Assembly (NCBI GenBank): GCA_000242935.3
Contig: CP007053.1
Coordinates: 7,239,001-7,303,000 of the forward strand
From: Opitutaceae bacterium TAV5
GTDB taxonomy: Bacteria; Verrucomicrobiota; Verrucomicrobiia; Opitutales; Opitutaceae
Reading direction: 5' to 3'
DNA: 64,000 bases
Within the stretch, counting starts at the first letter, position 1. Each line of letters begins with the position of its first letter. The notes beneath the pieces were generated by a model. It searched no databases. It saw only the letters and a list, made by a program, of their open reading frames with translations, and had not been told where the DNA came from. Both the position numbers and the translations under genes were made by a program. Below are positions 29,206 to 37,811 of this stretch, one piece after another.

Positions 29206-30600
29206 GAGCGCTTGTCCCCTAAGCGTGGGTTGCCCCGGGAAGCGGGGCCTATCCACAAGGCTGAGAGTATAACCCAAACAACCTGAAAACGAGGACAAGC
29301 GCATGAGAAAGACAGAGCACTATGTTGGACTGGATGTCCACAAAGATACAGTGATGGTGGCGGTGGCCGATGGCGGCCGCGAGGGCGAGGTTCGCCTTTA
29401 CGGGCAGATCAGCAATGATTTGCACGCCATAGAGAAGGCGTTAAGGAAGATCGGATCGGACGGCGGGGCATTGCACGTGGCCTACGAGGCGGGGCCGACC
29501 GGCTACGTGATTTATCGCCGGTTGATGCAATTACAGATTGAGTGCGTGGTGGTGGCTGCATCGAAGACGCCGGTGGACAAGGCGGCACGGCGCAAGACGG
29601 ACCGCCGGGATGCACAGATGCTGGCGCGGTTGCACCGGGCCGGGGAGTTGACCGCCGTGCACGTGCCGGACGCGGCGGACGAAGCCATGCGCGATTTGAC
29701 CCGGGCCAGGGCGGACGCGGTGCACGACCTGACGCGGGCCCGGCAGCGCCTCAAGTCGTTTTTGTTGCGTCATGGTTATCGTTACTCGGGCAAGGCGAAC
29801 TGGAGTGAGGCGCACCGTCGGTATCTGCGAGAGCTGGTGTTGCCGTTGCCGGGGCTCAAGGCGGTGCTCGAGGAATACCTTTTGGCCATCAGTCAGTGCG
29901 AGGACCGGGTGAACCGGCTGGAGCAATTGCTGGAATTGCAGGCGCCCTTGTGGCGCTTGTATCCGGCGGTCGAGGCTCTGATGACGCTGCGTGGCGTTCA
30001 ATTGGTCGCCGCAGCCGTGCTGGTCGCAGAGTTGGGCGATATACGCAGGTTTACTCATCCGCGTGACCTGATGGCGTTTCTTGGGCTAGTGCCCAAGGAG
30101 GAAAGCTCGGGGCAAACCCGCAAACTCGGTTCGATCACCAAGGCCGGCAACGCCCATGCGCGCTGGATACTGGTCGAAATGGTCCAGCACGCCTGGTTAC
30201 CGCCCAAGGTCTCCGCGCACTTGTCCAAACGGCAGGAAGGCCAGCCCGTGCACAGAAAAGAATTGGCTTGGAAGGTCCAGTTGCGGCTGCACAGCCGCGC
30301 ATGGCACCTGAGCCGGCGCGGCGTGATGAAGCCCAAAATCACCGTGGCCCTCGCTCGCGAAATGGCCGGCTTTGTCTGGGCCATGCTCAAAACCGTCGAC
30401 TGGGATCATATGACTCGCTGCGCATAAGCCAACCACGTCTGCGAAGAGGGGGAGGATGTTCTTTCAAAGGCCGAATGGCGGCACAAGTCAGGGACCGGGC
30501 GGCCGGCCCATGCATGTTGACGTTAGGGGCAGCGGTATCGGAGCCTATCCGTCCGCCACGCACGAGCCTAGGGCATGCGGGCAAGACGCACCAATGAACT
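29206..30600 (+). mobile_element. IS110-family insertion sequence (ends approximate)
   Basis: Defined by the transposase at 29303-30427 plus flanking non-coding DNA that differs in base composition from the cassette genes on both sides. IS110 elements have no long terminal inverted repeats, so the ends cannot be fixed by eye. A GAGCGCTTGTCCCC / GAGGACAAGCGC inverted pair (29206 and 29292) brackets the leader. About 170 bp of non-coding DNA follow the gene. The family encodes a guide (bridge) RNA in its non-coding ends. Confidence 0.55.
29303..30427 (+). CDS. IS110-family transposase (DEDD recombinase)
   Basis: A 374-residue recombinase. The N-terminal RuvC-like domain has YVGLDVHKDT (Asp10), YEAGPTGY (Glu) and KTDRRDAQML (paired Asp), the DEDD set. 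The C-terminal Transposase_20 domain has LMTLRGVQLVAAAVLVAELGD, MAFLGLVPKEESSG with its catalytic serine, and ITKAGNAHARW. Full length and intact, so probably active. It is the only transposase in the island and faces opposite to the cassette genes. Confidence 0.93.
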   Translation: MRKTEHYVGLDVHKDTVMVAVADGGREGEVRLYGQISNDLHAIEKALRKIGSDGGALHVAYEAGPTGYVIYRRLMQLQIECVVVAASKTPVDKAARRKTDRRDAQMLARLHRAGELTAVHVPDAADEAMRDLTRARADAVHDLTRARQRLKSFLLRHGYRYSGKANWSEAHRRYLRELVLPLPGLKAVLEEYLLAISQCEDRVNRLEQLLELQAPLWRLYPAVEALMTLRGVQLVAAAVLVAELGDIRRFTHPRDLMAFLGLVPKEESSGQTRKLGSITKAGNAHARWILVEMVQHAWLPPKVSAHLSKRQEGQPVHRKELAWKVQLRLHSRAWHLSRRGVMKPKITVALAREMAGFVWAMLKTVDWDHMTRCA

Positions 30601-30908
30601 GTCGGTAACCAACCCGCGTAGATCAGCACGATCACGGTTTACAGCCAGGATCACGCCAACCAACCCACGCACGCGTTTATCCTATAATCGACCGGTCCCT
30701 GTCCTGTGCCTCCATCGGCAAAATAGTTTATATAAACAGATACCTGATAAATCATTGGGCTGCCACTGCTTTTTCCCTCTTGCAGAATCGCAGCTAGATC
30801 AACGTCCAAGGTGAGCCGTGCGAGCGGGAGGGGAGCAAAAACCAAGAACCTTTACGACTACCTGCGAAGCAACAATCGTATTGGTTCCAGCGCCTTGTTT
30901 GGCTCTGA
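30428..30908. other. 481-bp region after the transposase
   Basis: The first ~170 bp are the right non-coding end of the IS element and contain a GGGCGGCCGGCCC palindrome; a structured RNA is possible. The rest has only short frames without recognisable content and no clear attC-like site. Confidence 0.4.
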
Positions 30909-31529
30909 TCAAAAAGTTACATTGCCGCTTTCAATGCCAATAACCAGAAGGGTAGCTTCTGGATTATTTAAAAAAACAGTTTCCAATCCAAAGCTCGGCG
31001 GGAGCTTCAAATCTTCAAAATAGAGGATGAGTAAAGGACTTCCTTTTTCCCCTTCCAACTCCTTCAGGTTAGCCTTTAGTGTGGTAAATCCATTTCGTCC
31101 TTTCAACCTAAGCTTATCTTTCGGAATATTTATAGTCCCACGTTCGCCAGAAAAGCCATTCAGATCATATGCATATGTTCGCCAGGAACCAATAATTTCA
31201 CTGTCTTTTTGCTCAAGAAAAACAGTAGTTTCTGAGTCGATTCTGTATGGGCTCTTTTCAGTAATTTTTCCTGTGGTAATATAGCCTAAATGTCTTCTGT
31301 AGATCACTTCACCATTCTGGTGGACGGAAAGAGCTATCCTCAGTGGTTTCACATTGGAAAGCCCTTTGATTTCAATATAATATGGATCCAAATTAAAATG
31401 TGGGGCAAGATCATCCCATCTAGCTAAGCTAACTTTGCTTTCCAAGTATGGGTACTTACGTGTGTCACATCCAGTTATCCCCAGTATTATTGCTGTCAAG
31501 GTTACGTAAATTGCTATTAGCTGTTTCAT
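30909..31529 (-). CDS. Predicted lipoprotein, function unknown
   Basis: A 206-residue protein with a lipoprotein signal: MKQLIAIYVTLTAIILGITGC, the cysteine at 21 being the lipidation site. The mature part is beta-rich, with charged loops (VSLARWDDLAPHFNLDPYYIEIKG, YITTGKITEKSPYRIDSETTV). Distinctly AT-rich compared with the chromosome. The ATG is preceded at 8 bases by GTTAGGC (31537-31543), a canonical attC right box, so it looks like another cassette gene. No family recognised. Confidence 0.7.
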   Translation of the reverse strand: MKQLIAIYVTLTAIILGITGCDTRKYPYLESKVSLARWDDLAPHFNLDPYYIEIKGLSNVKPLRIALSVHQNGEVIYRRHLGYITTGKITEKSPYRIDSETTVFLEQKDSEIIGSWRTYAYDLNGFSGERGTINIPKDKLRLKGRNGFTTLKANLKELEGEKGSPLLILYFEDLKLPPSFGLETVFLNNPEATLLVIGIESGNVTF

Positions 31530-31536
31530 GATTTTT

Positions 31537-31543
31537 GCCTAAC
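31537..31543 (-). other. attC right-box half site
   Basis: GTTAGGC on the minus strand (GTTRRRY), just before the lipoprotein ATG, arranged as at sites A and B. The partner box was not found within ~140 bp. Confidence 0.4.
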
Positions 31544-32170
31544 AGTGGTATTGTGCCTTACTCGGTAAGGCTTTTGGGTAAGCCCACATCAAATTAGTTT
31601 CGTTGATAAATGGAGTAATTATACATCAATATATTTTTTCATTATCTTATGTAAATTTATTCAAACCGGTATTTGAATCGAATTAAGCTTTTGCAGGGAC
31701 GTCGGACCGGCAAAGGCCAAACCGGGGAGAAAGGGGTGACTCGAATGAGGAATACCTATTTTGAATGGTACCGAGCTTCGCCCCGTCACGTCCCCGGAAC
31801 AGAGAGGCAACCATCGGGAAAAAGCGGGTGAGGATGAAAGTGAAAGCCATGGGGAAGAAAACCAAGAGGAGGCTGCCAACCAGAGGCTCAAAGCTGAATC
31901 CGGCGCCCAAGTTGGCGGATTCATGGAATGAAGACAAGCCTGTGCTGCTCGCAACGATCTGAAAGCAAGAGAATTGCAAGTACGAATGCAATGACCCCCT
32001 GACACTCTTTTTACCTGAAGTTCAGAACAGAGAGGAAAATGGATGAAAGAATGATGCTGAAGAGCGGGATTTCGCTCGGGGAAAATACCATTTTCCCCGA
32101 GCCACCAAAGGGTCACCGGACGTAACAAATAAACGTAAGCCGTTGATTTTCCTGTCCAGAAAAGCAGCGT
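31544..32170. other. 627-bp region with a decayed frame
   Basis: AT-rich at first (31600-31670), then GC-richer. A minus-strand frame at 31683-31991 (102 codons) contains one strong hydrophobic stretch (PLVGSLLLVFFPMAFTFILTRF) and may be the remnant of a membrane protein, but it has no ribosome site. Nothing else is supported. Confidence 0.35.
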
Positions 32171-32235
32171 CGAATCCTGACTATCCCGCCAGTGTTGAAA
32201 ACTCGTCCCGTTGAAAAGCGAGCGGGAGTTTCATT
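32171..32235 (+). other. Right attachment repeat (tRNA-Asp 3'-end copy)
   Basis: The sequence begins CGAATCCTGACTATCCCGCC and continues AGTGTTGAAAACTCGTCCC, then a degraded terminator stem. It aligns over ~65 bp with the 3' end and terminator of tRNA-Asp at 26721-26784. The tRNA itself is not present here, so the copy marks the far end of an inserted segment. Confidence 0.7.
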
Positions 32236-32340
32236 TACCGCCCTTCATCCCGGAGGCCGAAGTGGCAAGAAATCTGACAATCCGCAGGCCGGAAAAACAG
32301 ATTCGACTCCGGGTCCGGCACCCGAAGGATTGCCGGCCAC

Positions 32341-34308
32341 ATGACCGGCGATCCCGCTGCCACTCCAGGAAAGAAAGCTCTCCAGCTCGGACTCTGCCTC
32401 GGCGCGCTCGGCGTCGTCTTCGGCGACATCGGCACCAGCCCGCTCTACACCATGAAGGAGTGCATGGCCACCTTGCCGCCCGCGGATCGCGCGGAAGGCG
32501 TGTTTGGCGTCCTTTCCCTCATTTTCTGGGCTCTCATCCTCGTCGTCTGCATCAAGTACATTCGCTATGTGCTGCGGGCCGACAACCGCGGCGAAGGCGG
32601 CATCTTCGCCCTCCTCGCCCTCAGCCAGGTGCGCCAGGGCAAGAACGACGGCAACCCCCCCGGCGCCCCGGCCGGCGATGACAGCCGTGACAAAAAACGC
32701 CATGTCATCGGCCCGACCCTGTTCGTGATCCTTTTCGGTGCGGCGCTGCTCTACGGCGACAGCGTGATCACCCCCGCCATCACCGTGCTCAGCGCGGTGG
32801 AGGGTTTGCGCGGCGTGAGCAGTTTTTTTGCCGGTGACGATGCCCAGAGCCGCATCGTCCTCATCACCTGCGTGATTCTGGCCGTGCTGTTCCGCTTCCA
32901 GCACAAGGGCACCCACGTTATCGGCTCCATTTTCGGGCCGGTCATGCTCGGATGGTTTCTGGTCATCGGACTGCTCGGAGCCTGGCACCTGTGGGACGAG
33001 CCACATATTCTCATGGCGCTCAATCCCGCCTACGGCATCGCTCTTCTGGTCAGCCACCCGGCAGGCGCGGCCACGTTGCTCGGCTCCGTCGTGCTGGCCG
33101 TGACCGGCGCCGAGGCGCTCTACGCCGACATGGGGCACTTCGGCCGCCCTGCCATCTCGCGGGCCTGGTTCCTGGTCGCGTTGCCCGGGCTTCTGCTCAA
33201 CTACTTCGGCCAGGGCGCCAATATCCTCAAGCACCTCCAGCGCGGAGCCGATGTGGTGAACCCGTTTTTCGAGCTCGTGCCCCCCGGCCTGCCGCGGGCC
33301 GCGCTCACGTTGCTCTCGGCCTGCGCCGCCGTCATCGCCAGCCAGGCCGTGATCTCGGGCGCCTATTCGCTGACACGCTCGGCCATCCAGCTCGGCTATT
33401 TCCCGCGCCTCAAGGTCACCCACACCAGCGCCGAGCTCGCCGGACAGATCTACGTGCCGCTCATCAACACCGCCCTCGCGATTCTCTCCATCGGCGTCGT
33501 CATCCTGTTCGGCACGAGCGACCGGCTGGCGGCAGCCTACGGCATCGCCGTCACGGGCACGATGATCGTCACGACATTCGCGTTTTTCCGCGTCACCCGT
33601 TTCCGCTGGCACTGGCCGCTGTGGAAATCGGTCGGACTGTGCGCCGGTTTCTTCGCCATCGACGCCGCGCTCTTCGGCTCGACGCTCCACAAGTTCATGG
33701 ACGGCGGCTGGCTCCCCCTCGGCATCGCCCTGGCCGTCATCGCCATCATGCACACCTGGAAAACCGGACGAAACGAGATCCAGGAGCGCGTGTACAACGG
33801 AGCGACCATGGATCTCGAACTCTCCGATATCGCCAGGAGCAAGAATATCGTCCGCGTCCCCGGCTCCGCCGTCTTCATGGTGGGCACCCCCAAGGGCACC
33901 CCGCTCGCGCTCCTGCATCACCTCAAGGCCAACAAGTGCCTCCAGCAAAACGTCGTCCTCCTCACCATCATCACTGACGAGGTGCCGCACGTGGAAGAGG
34001 AGGAGCGCATGACCCTCGAACTCCTCGGCGAAGGCGTCTGGCGGGCCACCGGCCGTTACGGCTACATGGAGCAGCCCAATGTCGCGAAAATCTGTGAACG
34101 CATCGCCCACCAGGGCGTGCCGCTCAACCTCCGGACGACGACCTTCTTCTTCAACCGCGAGATGATCATCGGCGGCGGCACGGCGCGGATGTTCGAGTGG
34201 CAGAAAAATCTCTACGCCTTCCTCAGCCGCAACGCCCGTCCGGTAAAAGACTATTACCAGATCCTGCCGACCCAGATCATCGAGATCGGCCTGCCCGTGC
34301 AGTTGTAA
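32341..34308 (+). CDS. kup: Kup-type potassium uptake protein
   Basis: Proton-coupled K+ symporter of the Kup/HAK/KT family in the inner membrane. The 655 residues are near the family size (622 in E. coli). The signature LGALGVVFGDIGTSPLYTMKE starts the first membrane span; TLFVILFGAALLYGDSVITPAITVLSAVEGL and GAEALYADMGHFG are further family blocks. About twelve hydrophobic segments lie before residue ~465, followed by a ~190-residue cytoplasmic C-domain. The first gene to the right of the tRNA-Asp island; GC returns to the chromosomal level. Confidence 0.95.
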   Translation: MTGDPAATPGKKALQLGLCLGALGVVFGDIGTSPLYTMKECMATLPPADRAEGVFGVLSLIFWALILVVCIKYIRYVLRADNRGEGGIFALLALSQVRQGKNDGNPPGAPAGDDSRDKKRHVIGPTLFVILFGAALLYGDSVITPAITVLSAVEGLRGVSSFFAGDDAQSRIVLITCVILAVLFRFQHKGTHVIGSIFGPVMLGWFLVIGLLGAWHLWDEPHILMALNPAYGIALLVSHPAGAATLLGSVVLAVTGAEALYADMGHFGRPAISRAWFLVALPGLLLNYFGQGANILKHLQRGADVVNPFFELVPPGLPRAALTLLSACAAVIASQAVISGAYSLTRSAIQLGYFPRLKVTHTSAELAGQIYVPLINTALAILSIGVVILFGTSDRLAAAYGIAVTGTMIVTTFAFFRVTRFRWHWPLWKSVGLCAGFFAIDAALFGSTLHKFMDGGWLPLGIALAVIAIMHTWKTGRNEIQERVYNGATMDLELSDIARSKNIVRVPGSAVFMVGTPKGTPLALLHHLKANKCLQQNVVLLTIITDEVPHVEEEERMTLELLGEGVWRATGRYGYMEQPNVAKICERIAHQGVPLNLRTTTFFFNREMIIGGGTARMFEWQKNLYAFLSRNARPVKDYYQILPTQIIEIGLPVQL

Positions 34309-34410
34309 ACGATGCGGCGCAGGCGCTCTGGCGCTCCGCCAGTGGCGGCGGCCGCCGCCAGCGTTTCCCTCCGGCCCGCCGCGCGGGATCCTTCCCTCTG
34401 CTGCTCCTGC

Positions 34411-35715
34411 TCAGCGCGGACGTTGCACGCCCAGCGCCGGCAGGAACGTCAGGACGAGCCCTCCCGCGAGGAGCGCCGCGCTGCAATAAAACGCCACCGG
34501 CGCCGCATCCGCCGGGCGATGGTCGCGCAGCCACGCCATGAACTTCGGCCCCGCAATGCCTCCCGCCGACCAGGCCGTGAGAATCATCCCGTATAACAAC
34601 GCCATCCGCTTCTCCCCGAACAGCGCCAGCACATACGACGGGATCGCCCCGAAACCGCCGCCGTAGCACAGCAGGATGTAGCAGACCAGCCCCCCGAACA
34701 GCAACGGCGACCCCACCTGCGGCAGCACCGCAAACACGGCGATCTGGCTCCCCAGCATCAGCGTGAATGCCAGCGATTGCCCGATGCGGTCCGACACCGC
34801 TCCCCACAGGAAACGCCCGAGGCCGTTGAAAATCGCCCCGCAGGCGATCAGCGTCGCCCCGCCCGACGCAAGCTGCGCCGCGCTGATATCCGGATTCCGG
34901 ATACGCAACAGATCCTGCAGCAGCGGCGACTGGAAGCTGATGATCGAAATGCCGACGAAAATGTTGCAGAAAAACAAAAGCCACAGCAGCCCGAATTTTC
35001 CCCATCCTCCCTCATCTCCGGCCGCCGCCGTCGCGGCAGCCGTGACCGGTCCCGCAGACGCTTTCGCCCCTTCGCTTTCCCGTTCCTCCGCACCCGCATC
35101 CCCGTGTTCCGGTGGGTTCTTCATGAAGGCGCCGGCGGCGGGCGCCAGCACCGCAAAAACGCAACCCATGGCCGCAAAAGCCACGGCGAGATTTCCGTCA
35201 AACCATCGCAGGGCGAGCGGCGCGAGCACCTTGCTCATCAGCAGCGCCCCGAGCCCGAAGCCCATGACCACCATGCCCGTGACCAGCCCTTTCTTGTCGG
35301 GAAACCAGCGGGCCGCTGTCGCCACCGGCACCACGTAGGCCAGCCCGAGCCCCGTGCCGCCGATCACGCCGTAACCGAGCAACAGCAGCCAGAGCTGGCT
35401 TTTCCACAACGCCGCCGCCGTCACCAGATGCCCGAGCGCAAACAGCAGTCCGCCCGTGATGGCGATGGCACGCGGTTCCGTCCGGCCCTTCTTGAGCTGG
35501 AGGCCGCCCCAGGCTGCCGCCAGTCCGAGAAAACAGATCGCCAGGCTGAACACCCAGGTCACGGCTTCGTTTTTCCAGCCGTGCTGCTCCATGATCGGCT
35601 TCTGGAAATAGCTCCAGGCATAGACCGTGCCCAGGCAGGTCTGGAGCAGTGTGCCGGCCACGGCGACGGTCCATCGCCGGCCGGCCGGGAAGGGAGTGAG
35701 GGATTGGTTTGTCAT
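34411..35715 (-). CDS. MFS transporter, oxalate/formate antiporter (OFA) family
   Basis: A 434-residue, twelve-span major facilitator. The ATG at 35715 (MTNQSLTPFPAGRRWTVAVAGTLLQTCLGTVYAWSYFQKP) gives the OFA start; the longer upstream frame is not membrane-like. Family features include the conserved Trp/Tyr in helix 1, GYGVIGGTGLGLAYVVPV, RWFPDKKGLVTGMVVMGFGLGA and a polar central loop (~residues 195-225). Substrate unknown; OFA members exchange small carboxylates. Convergent with kup. Confidence 0.88.
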   Translation of the reverse strand: MTNQSLTPFPAGRRWTVAVAGTLLQTCLGTVYAWSYFQKPIMEQHGWKNEAVTWVFSLAICFLGLAAAWGGLQLKKGRTEPRAIAITGGLLFALGHLVTAAALWKSQLWLLLLGYGVIGGTGLGLAYVVPVATAARWFPDKKGLVTGMVVMGFGLGALLMSKVLAPLALRWFDGNLAVAFAAMGCVFAVLAPAAGAFMKNPPEHGDAGAEERESEGAKASAGPVTAAATAAAGDEGGWGKFGLLWLLFFCNIFVGISIISFQSPLLQDLLRIRNPDISAAQLASGGATLIACGAIFNGLGRFLWGAVSDRIGQSLAFTLMLGSQIAVFAVLPQVGSPLLFGGLVCYILLCYGGGFGAIPSYVLALFGEKRMALLYGMILTAWSAGGIAGPKFMAWLRDHRPADAAPVAFYCSAALLAGGLVLTFLPALGVQRPR

Positions 35716-35797
35716 CAGGTTGAGTGAACGCGAGGGCCCTGATCTGAAACCGGTTTGCGGCGGCGCGGCGACGGAAAAACGGCGCGTGTCCAGGTCT

Positions 35798-36952
35798 TCA
35801 GGAAAACCTCCGCTCCCCGATGCGTTCCGCCCGCGTGATGCGCCGGCCATCATGCTCCCAGCGAAACAGCGGGATGCCCGGTCGCCGTGACAACTCCTTC
35901 AACAACTGCGGATCGGCGCGTTTCTGCAATTCCAGCTCCACAAGCCCGGAGGCCTCGCACGAAAGCATCCGCGCATAACCCTTAAACACCTCGGGGCGAC
36001 CGAGCACGCGGGCGGCGCCCTCGACATCCGCCGCGATCGACCCGGCGGCTTCGGTCCCCCCCTCCCCCCCCTTTGCACCGGAGCAGGCACCGGCGGGCGA
36101 CAGGGCCGGCCGGTCGAGCACCAGAAACGAATACGGCAGACTCCGCAAATCGATGCCCGCCCGCTGGCCGAAACGGACCCATTCCGAATCGTTCTGCACT
36201 CCGGCCGGAGGAGAGGCGAAAAAATGACACCAGTGGCGTTCGTTTTCCGCCTGGAAAAGCGGGCACGCCTCGCGATGCGTGCAGGGCGCGACGATCCGCG
36301 GCGGGGCGCTGCTGCCGTCGCCGCCGTTGTTACCGTTGCCGCTGTTGGCAGTCTTCAGCAAGGCGTCGCGCACTGCCGCGAGCGCACGGCTGTCCGCATG
36401 GGTGCCCGGCTCCACCCAGATCACGGCGGCGGCCCGGGCGGCGAGAGCCAGCAGCGCGGTCCGGTCGGCCGGCGAAAGCTCGTTGATGACATGGCTCACG
36501 ACGAGCACCAGCGGACCGTCGGCGGCGCAGGCCCCCTCGCCACTCCATTCGCCAACATCGGCCATTCCGGGAAACCGCTCGCGCGCCCGGTCGAGGGCGA
36601 AGCGTCGCGCCAGCGGCGAATGGTCCCACACGCGCACGCCCGCAAAAGAGTCCGGTCCGAACGCCGCAAGCACCCGCCGCCCGGCGATCCCGCTCCCGCA
36701 ACCCCAGTCGAGCAACACGCCACCGGCAGGCGGACGCCAGTGGCGGACGCAGAGTTCGTGCAGCACGGCATCCCACTTCCAGCCGATGCGCTCGCCATAC
36801 GTGGCATCGTAGGACGCCAGATCGTGTTCCGTTTTCCAGTACGGCCCGTTCGCCGCCGCGCCGGAGAGAAATCCGGCGCGCAACCGGTCCAGCGCCTCCC
36901 AGTCGAGTGGCGGGAGCGAAGACGGGGGAGAACCGGATTCAGGGGAATTCAT
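35798..36952 (-). CDS. Rsm22-like small-subunit ribosomal methyltransferase family protein
   Basis: SAM-dependent methyltransferase-like protein related to mitochondrial Rsm22. The 384 residues from ATG 36952 include the SAM loop LLDWGCGSGIAGRRVLAAFG, VVSHVINELSPADRTALLALAARAAAV with WVEPGT, and the cysteine-rich block PCTHREACPLFQAENERHWCHF typical of this family (a possible metal or Fe-S site). The gene has low-complexity Gly/Asn stretches (TANSGNGNNGGDGS). A longer frame would cross the tRNA-Gly gene and is rejected. Likely binds the ribosomal small subunit; the exact reaction is uncertain. Confidence 0.85.
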   Translation of the reverse strand: MNSPESGSPPSSLPPLDWEALDRLRAGFLSGAAANGPYWKTEHDLASYDATYGERIGWKWDAVLHELCVRHWRPPAGGVLLDWGCGSGIAGRRVLAAFGPDSFAGVRVWDHSPLARRFALDRARERFPGMADVGEWSGEGACAADGPLVLVVSHVINELSPADRTALLALAARAAAVIWVEPGTHADSRALAAVRDALLKTANSGNGNNGGDGSSAPPRIVAPCTHREACPLFQAENERHWCHFFASPPAGVQNDSEWVRFGQRAGIDLRSLPYSFLVLDRPALSPAGACSGAKGGEGGTEAAGSIAADVEGAARVLGRPEVFKGYARMLSCEASGLVELELQKRADPQLLKELSRRPGIPLFRWEHDGRRITRAERIGERRFS

Positions 36953-37074
36953 GGCCGGGCGCGCGGGTCGTTGCGAGGCCAGCCACATTTCCGGAAATGC
37001 ATCCGGACACAGGGCCGGTTCATTTTCATGGTTGCGGATGGCCGGCGGGATGTTTTGTTGGCGCGCAGTTCCTC

Positions 37075-37149
37075 GCGGGCATAGTATATCGGCTATTATG
37101 TGTGCTTCCCAAGCATGAGAGGAGGGTTCGACTCCCTCTGCCCGCACCA
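37075..37149 (+). tRNA. tRNA-Gly (CCC)
   Basis: 75 nt with encoded CCA. Acceptor GCGGGCA pairs with TGCCCGC; anticodon stem and loop TGTGC-TTCCCAA-GCATG with anticodon CCC; T arm GAGGG-TTCGACT-CCCTC. The D arm is short and AT-rich (GTAT / TTAT around ATCGGCTA). Confidence 0.95.
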
Positions 37150-37152
37150 GCA

Positions 37153-37197
37153 AAAAATCCCCTCTGAAACACGGTTGTTTTCACGGAGGGGATTTTT
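37153..37197. terminator. Strong bidirectional terminator
   Basis: Stem AAAAATCCCCTC / GAGGGGATTTTT with A-run and T-run on the two sides. It serves tRNA-Gly on the + strand and ndk on the minus strand. Confidence 0.9.
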
Positions 37198-37248
37198 GTT
37201 TTCCGGTTTGCAGGCTGCGGATCTGCGGACCGGCAGCCTTGCCGGATC

Positions 37249-37665
37249 TCAGCCGAGCACTTCCTCGGGCTTGAAGAAACGGGCGATCTCGATCTCGCCG
37301 TTCGCGACGCTGTCGGAGGCATGCACGACGTTGACCATCATGTTCTCGCCGAAGTCACCGCGGATCGTGCCCTTGGCCGCCTTGGTGGAATCGGTCGGGC
37401 CGAGCAGGTCGCGCACCTTCGCCACGACGTTTTCCCCCTTGAGCACGAGGGTGAGCACCGGACGCTGGCTCATGAACGCCTCGATCTCCGGATAAAACGG
37501 CTTCGATGCGACGTGCGCATAATGCTCGCGCAGCAGCGCGGGCGTCAGCCGGATCAACCTGGCGGCGACGATCTCGAAGCCGGCTTTTTCGAAGCGGGCG
37601 ATCACATCGCCCACATGCTTCTTCGCCATGCAGTCCGGTTTACAGATGATGAATGTTTTTTCCAT
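37249..37665 (-). CDS. ndk: Nucleoside diphosphate kinase
   Basis: Transfers the terminal phosphate between nucleoside tri- and diphosphates. The 138 residues show KPDCMAKKHVGDVIARFEKAGFEI, YAHVASKPFYPEIEAFMSQRPV and the catalytic histidine in MVNVVHASDS (His115). The normal Gly-Asn-Ile signature is replaced by MMVNVVHASDSV, as in the longer-linker NDK group. Single gene ending at the shared terminator. Confidence 0.95.
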   Translation of the reverse strand: MEKTFIICKPDCMAKKHVGDVIARFEKAGFEIVAARLIRLTPALLREHYAHVASKPFYPEIEAFMSQRPVLTLVLKGENVVAKVRDLLGPTDSTKAAKGTIRGDFGENMMVNVVHASDSVANGEIEIARFFKPEEVLG

Positions 37666-37811
37666 AAAGAATCCGGATCACAAACCGCCCGCCCTCGCAT
37701 GGGAAGCCTGATTTTGGCATGAATTCTCTCCCTGCAACTAACGTGAACCTCTTCACGTAATCGTTGTCGCCTGCTTGCCTTGAAGCCGTTAAGAACTTCT
37801 GCTCATTCCCT

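Noticed and set aside
31661-32128. 155-codon minus-strand frame
   Set aside because: No ribosome site, mixed composition and a competing frame in the same place; at most a decayed membrane-protein gene.
36953-37153. Longer start for the Rsm22-like gene
   Set aside because: It would run through the tRNA-Gly gene and has no family sequence.
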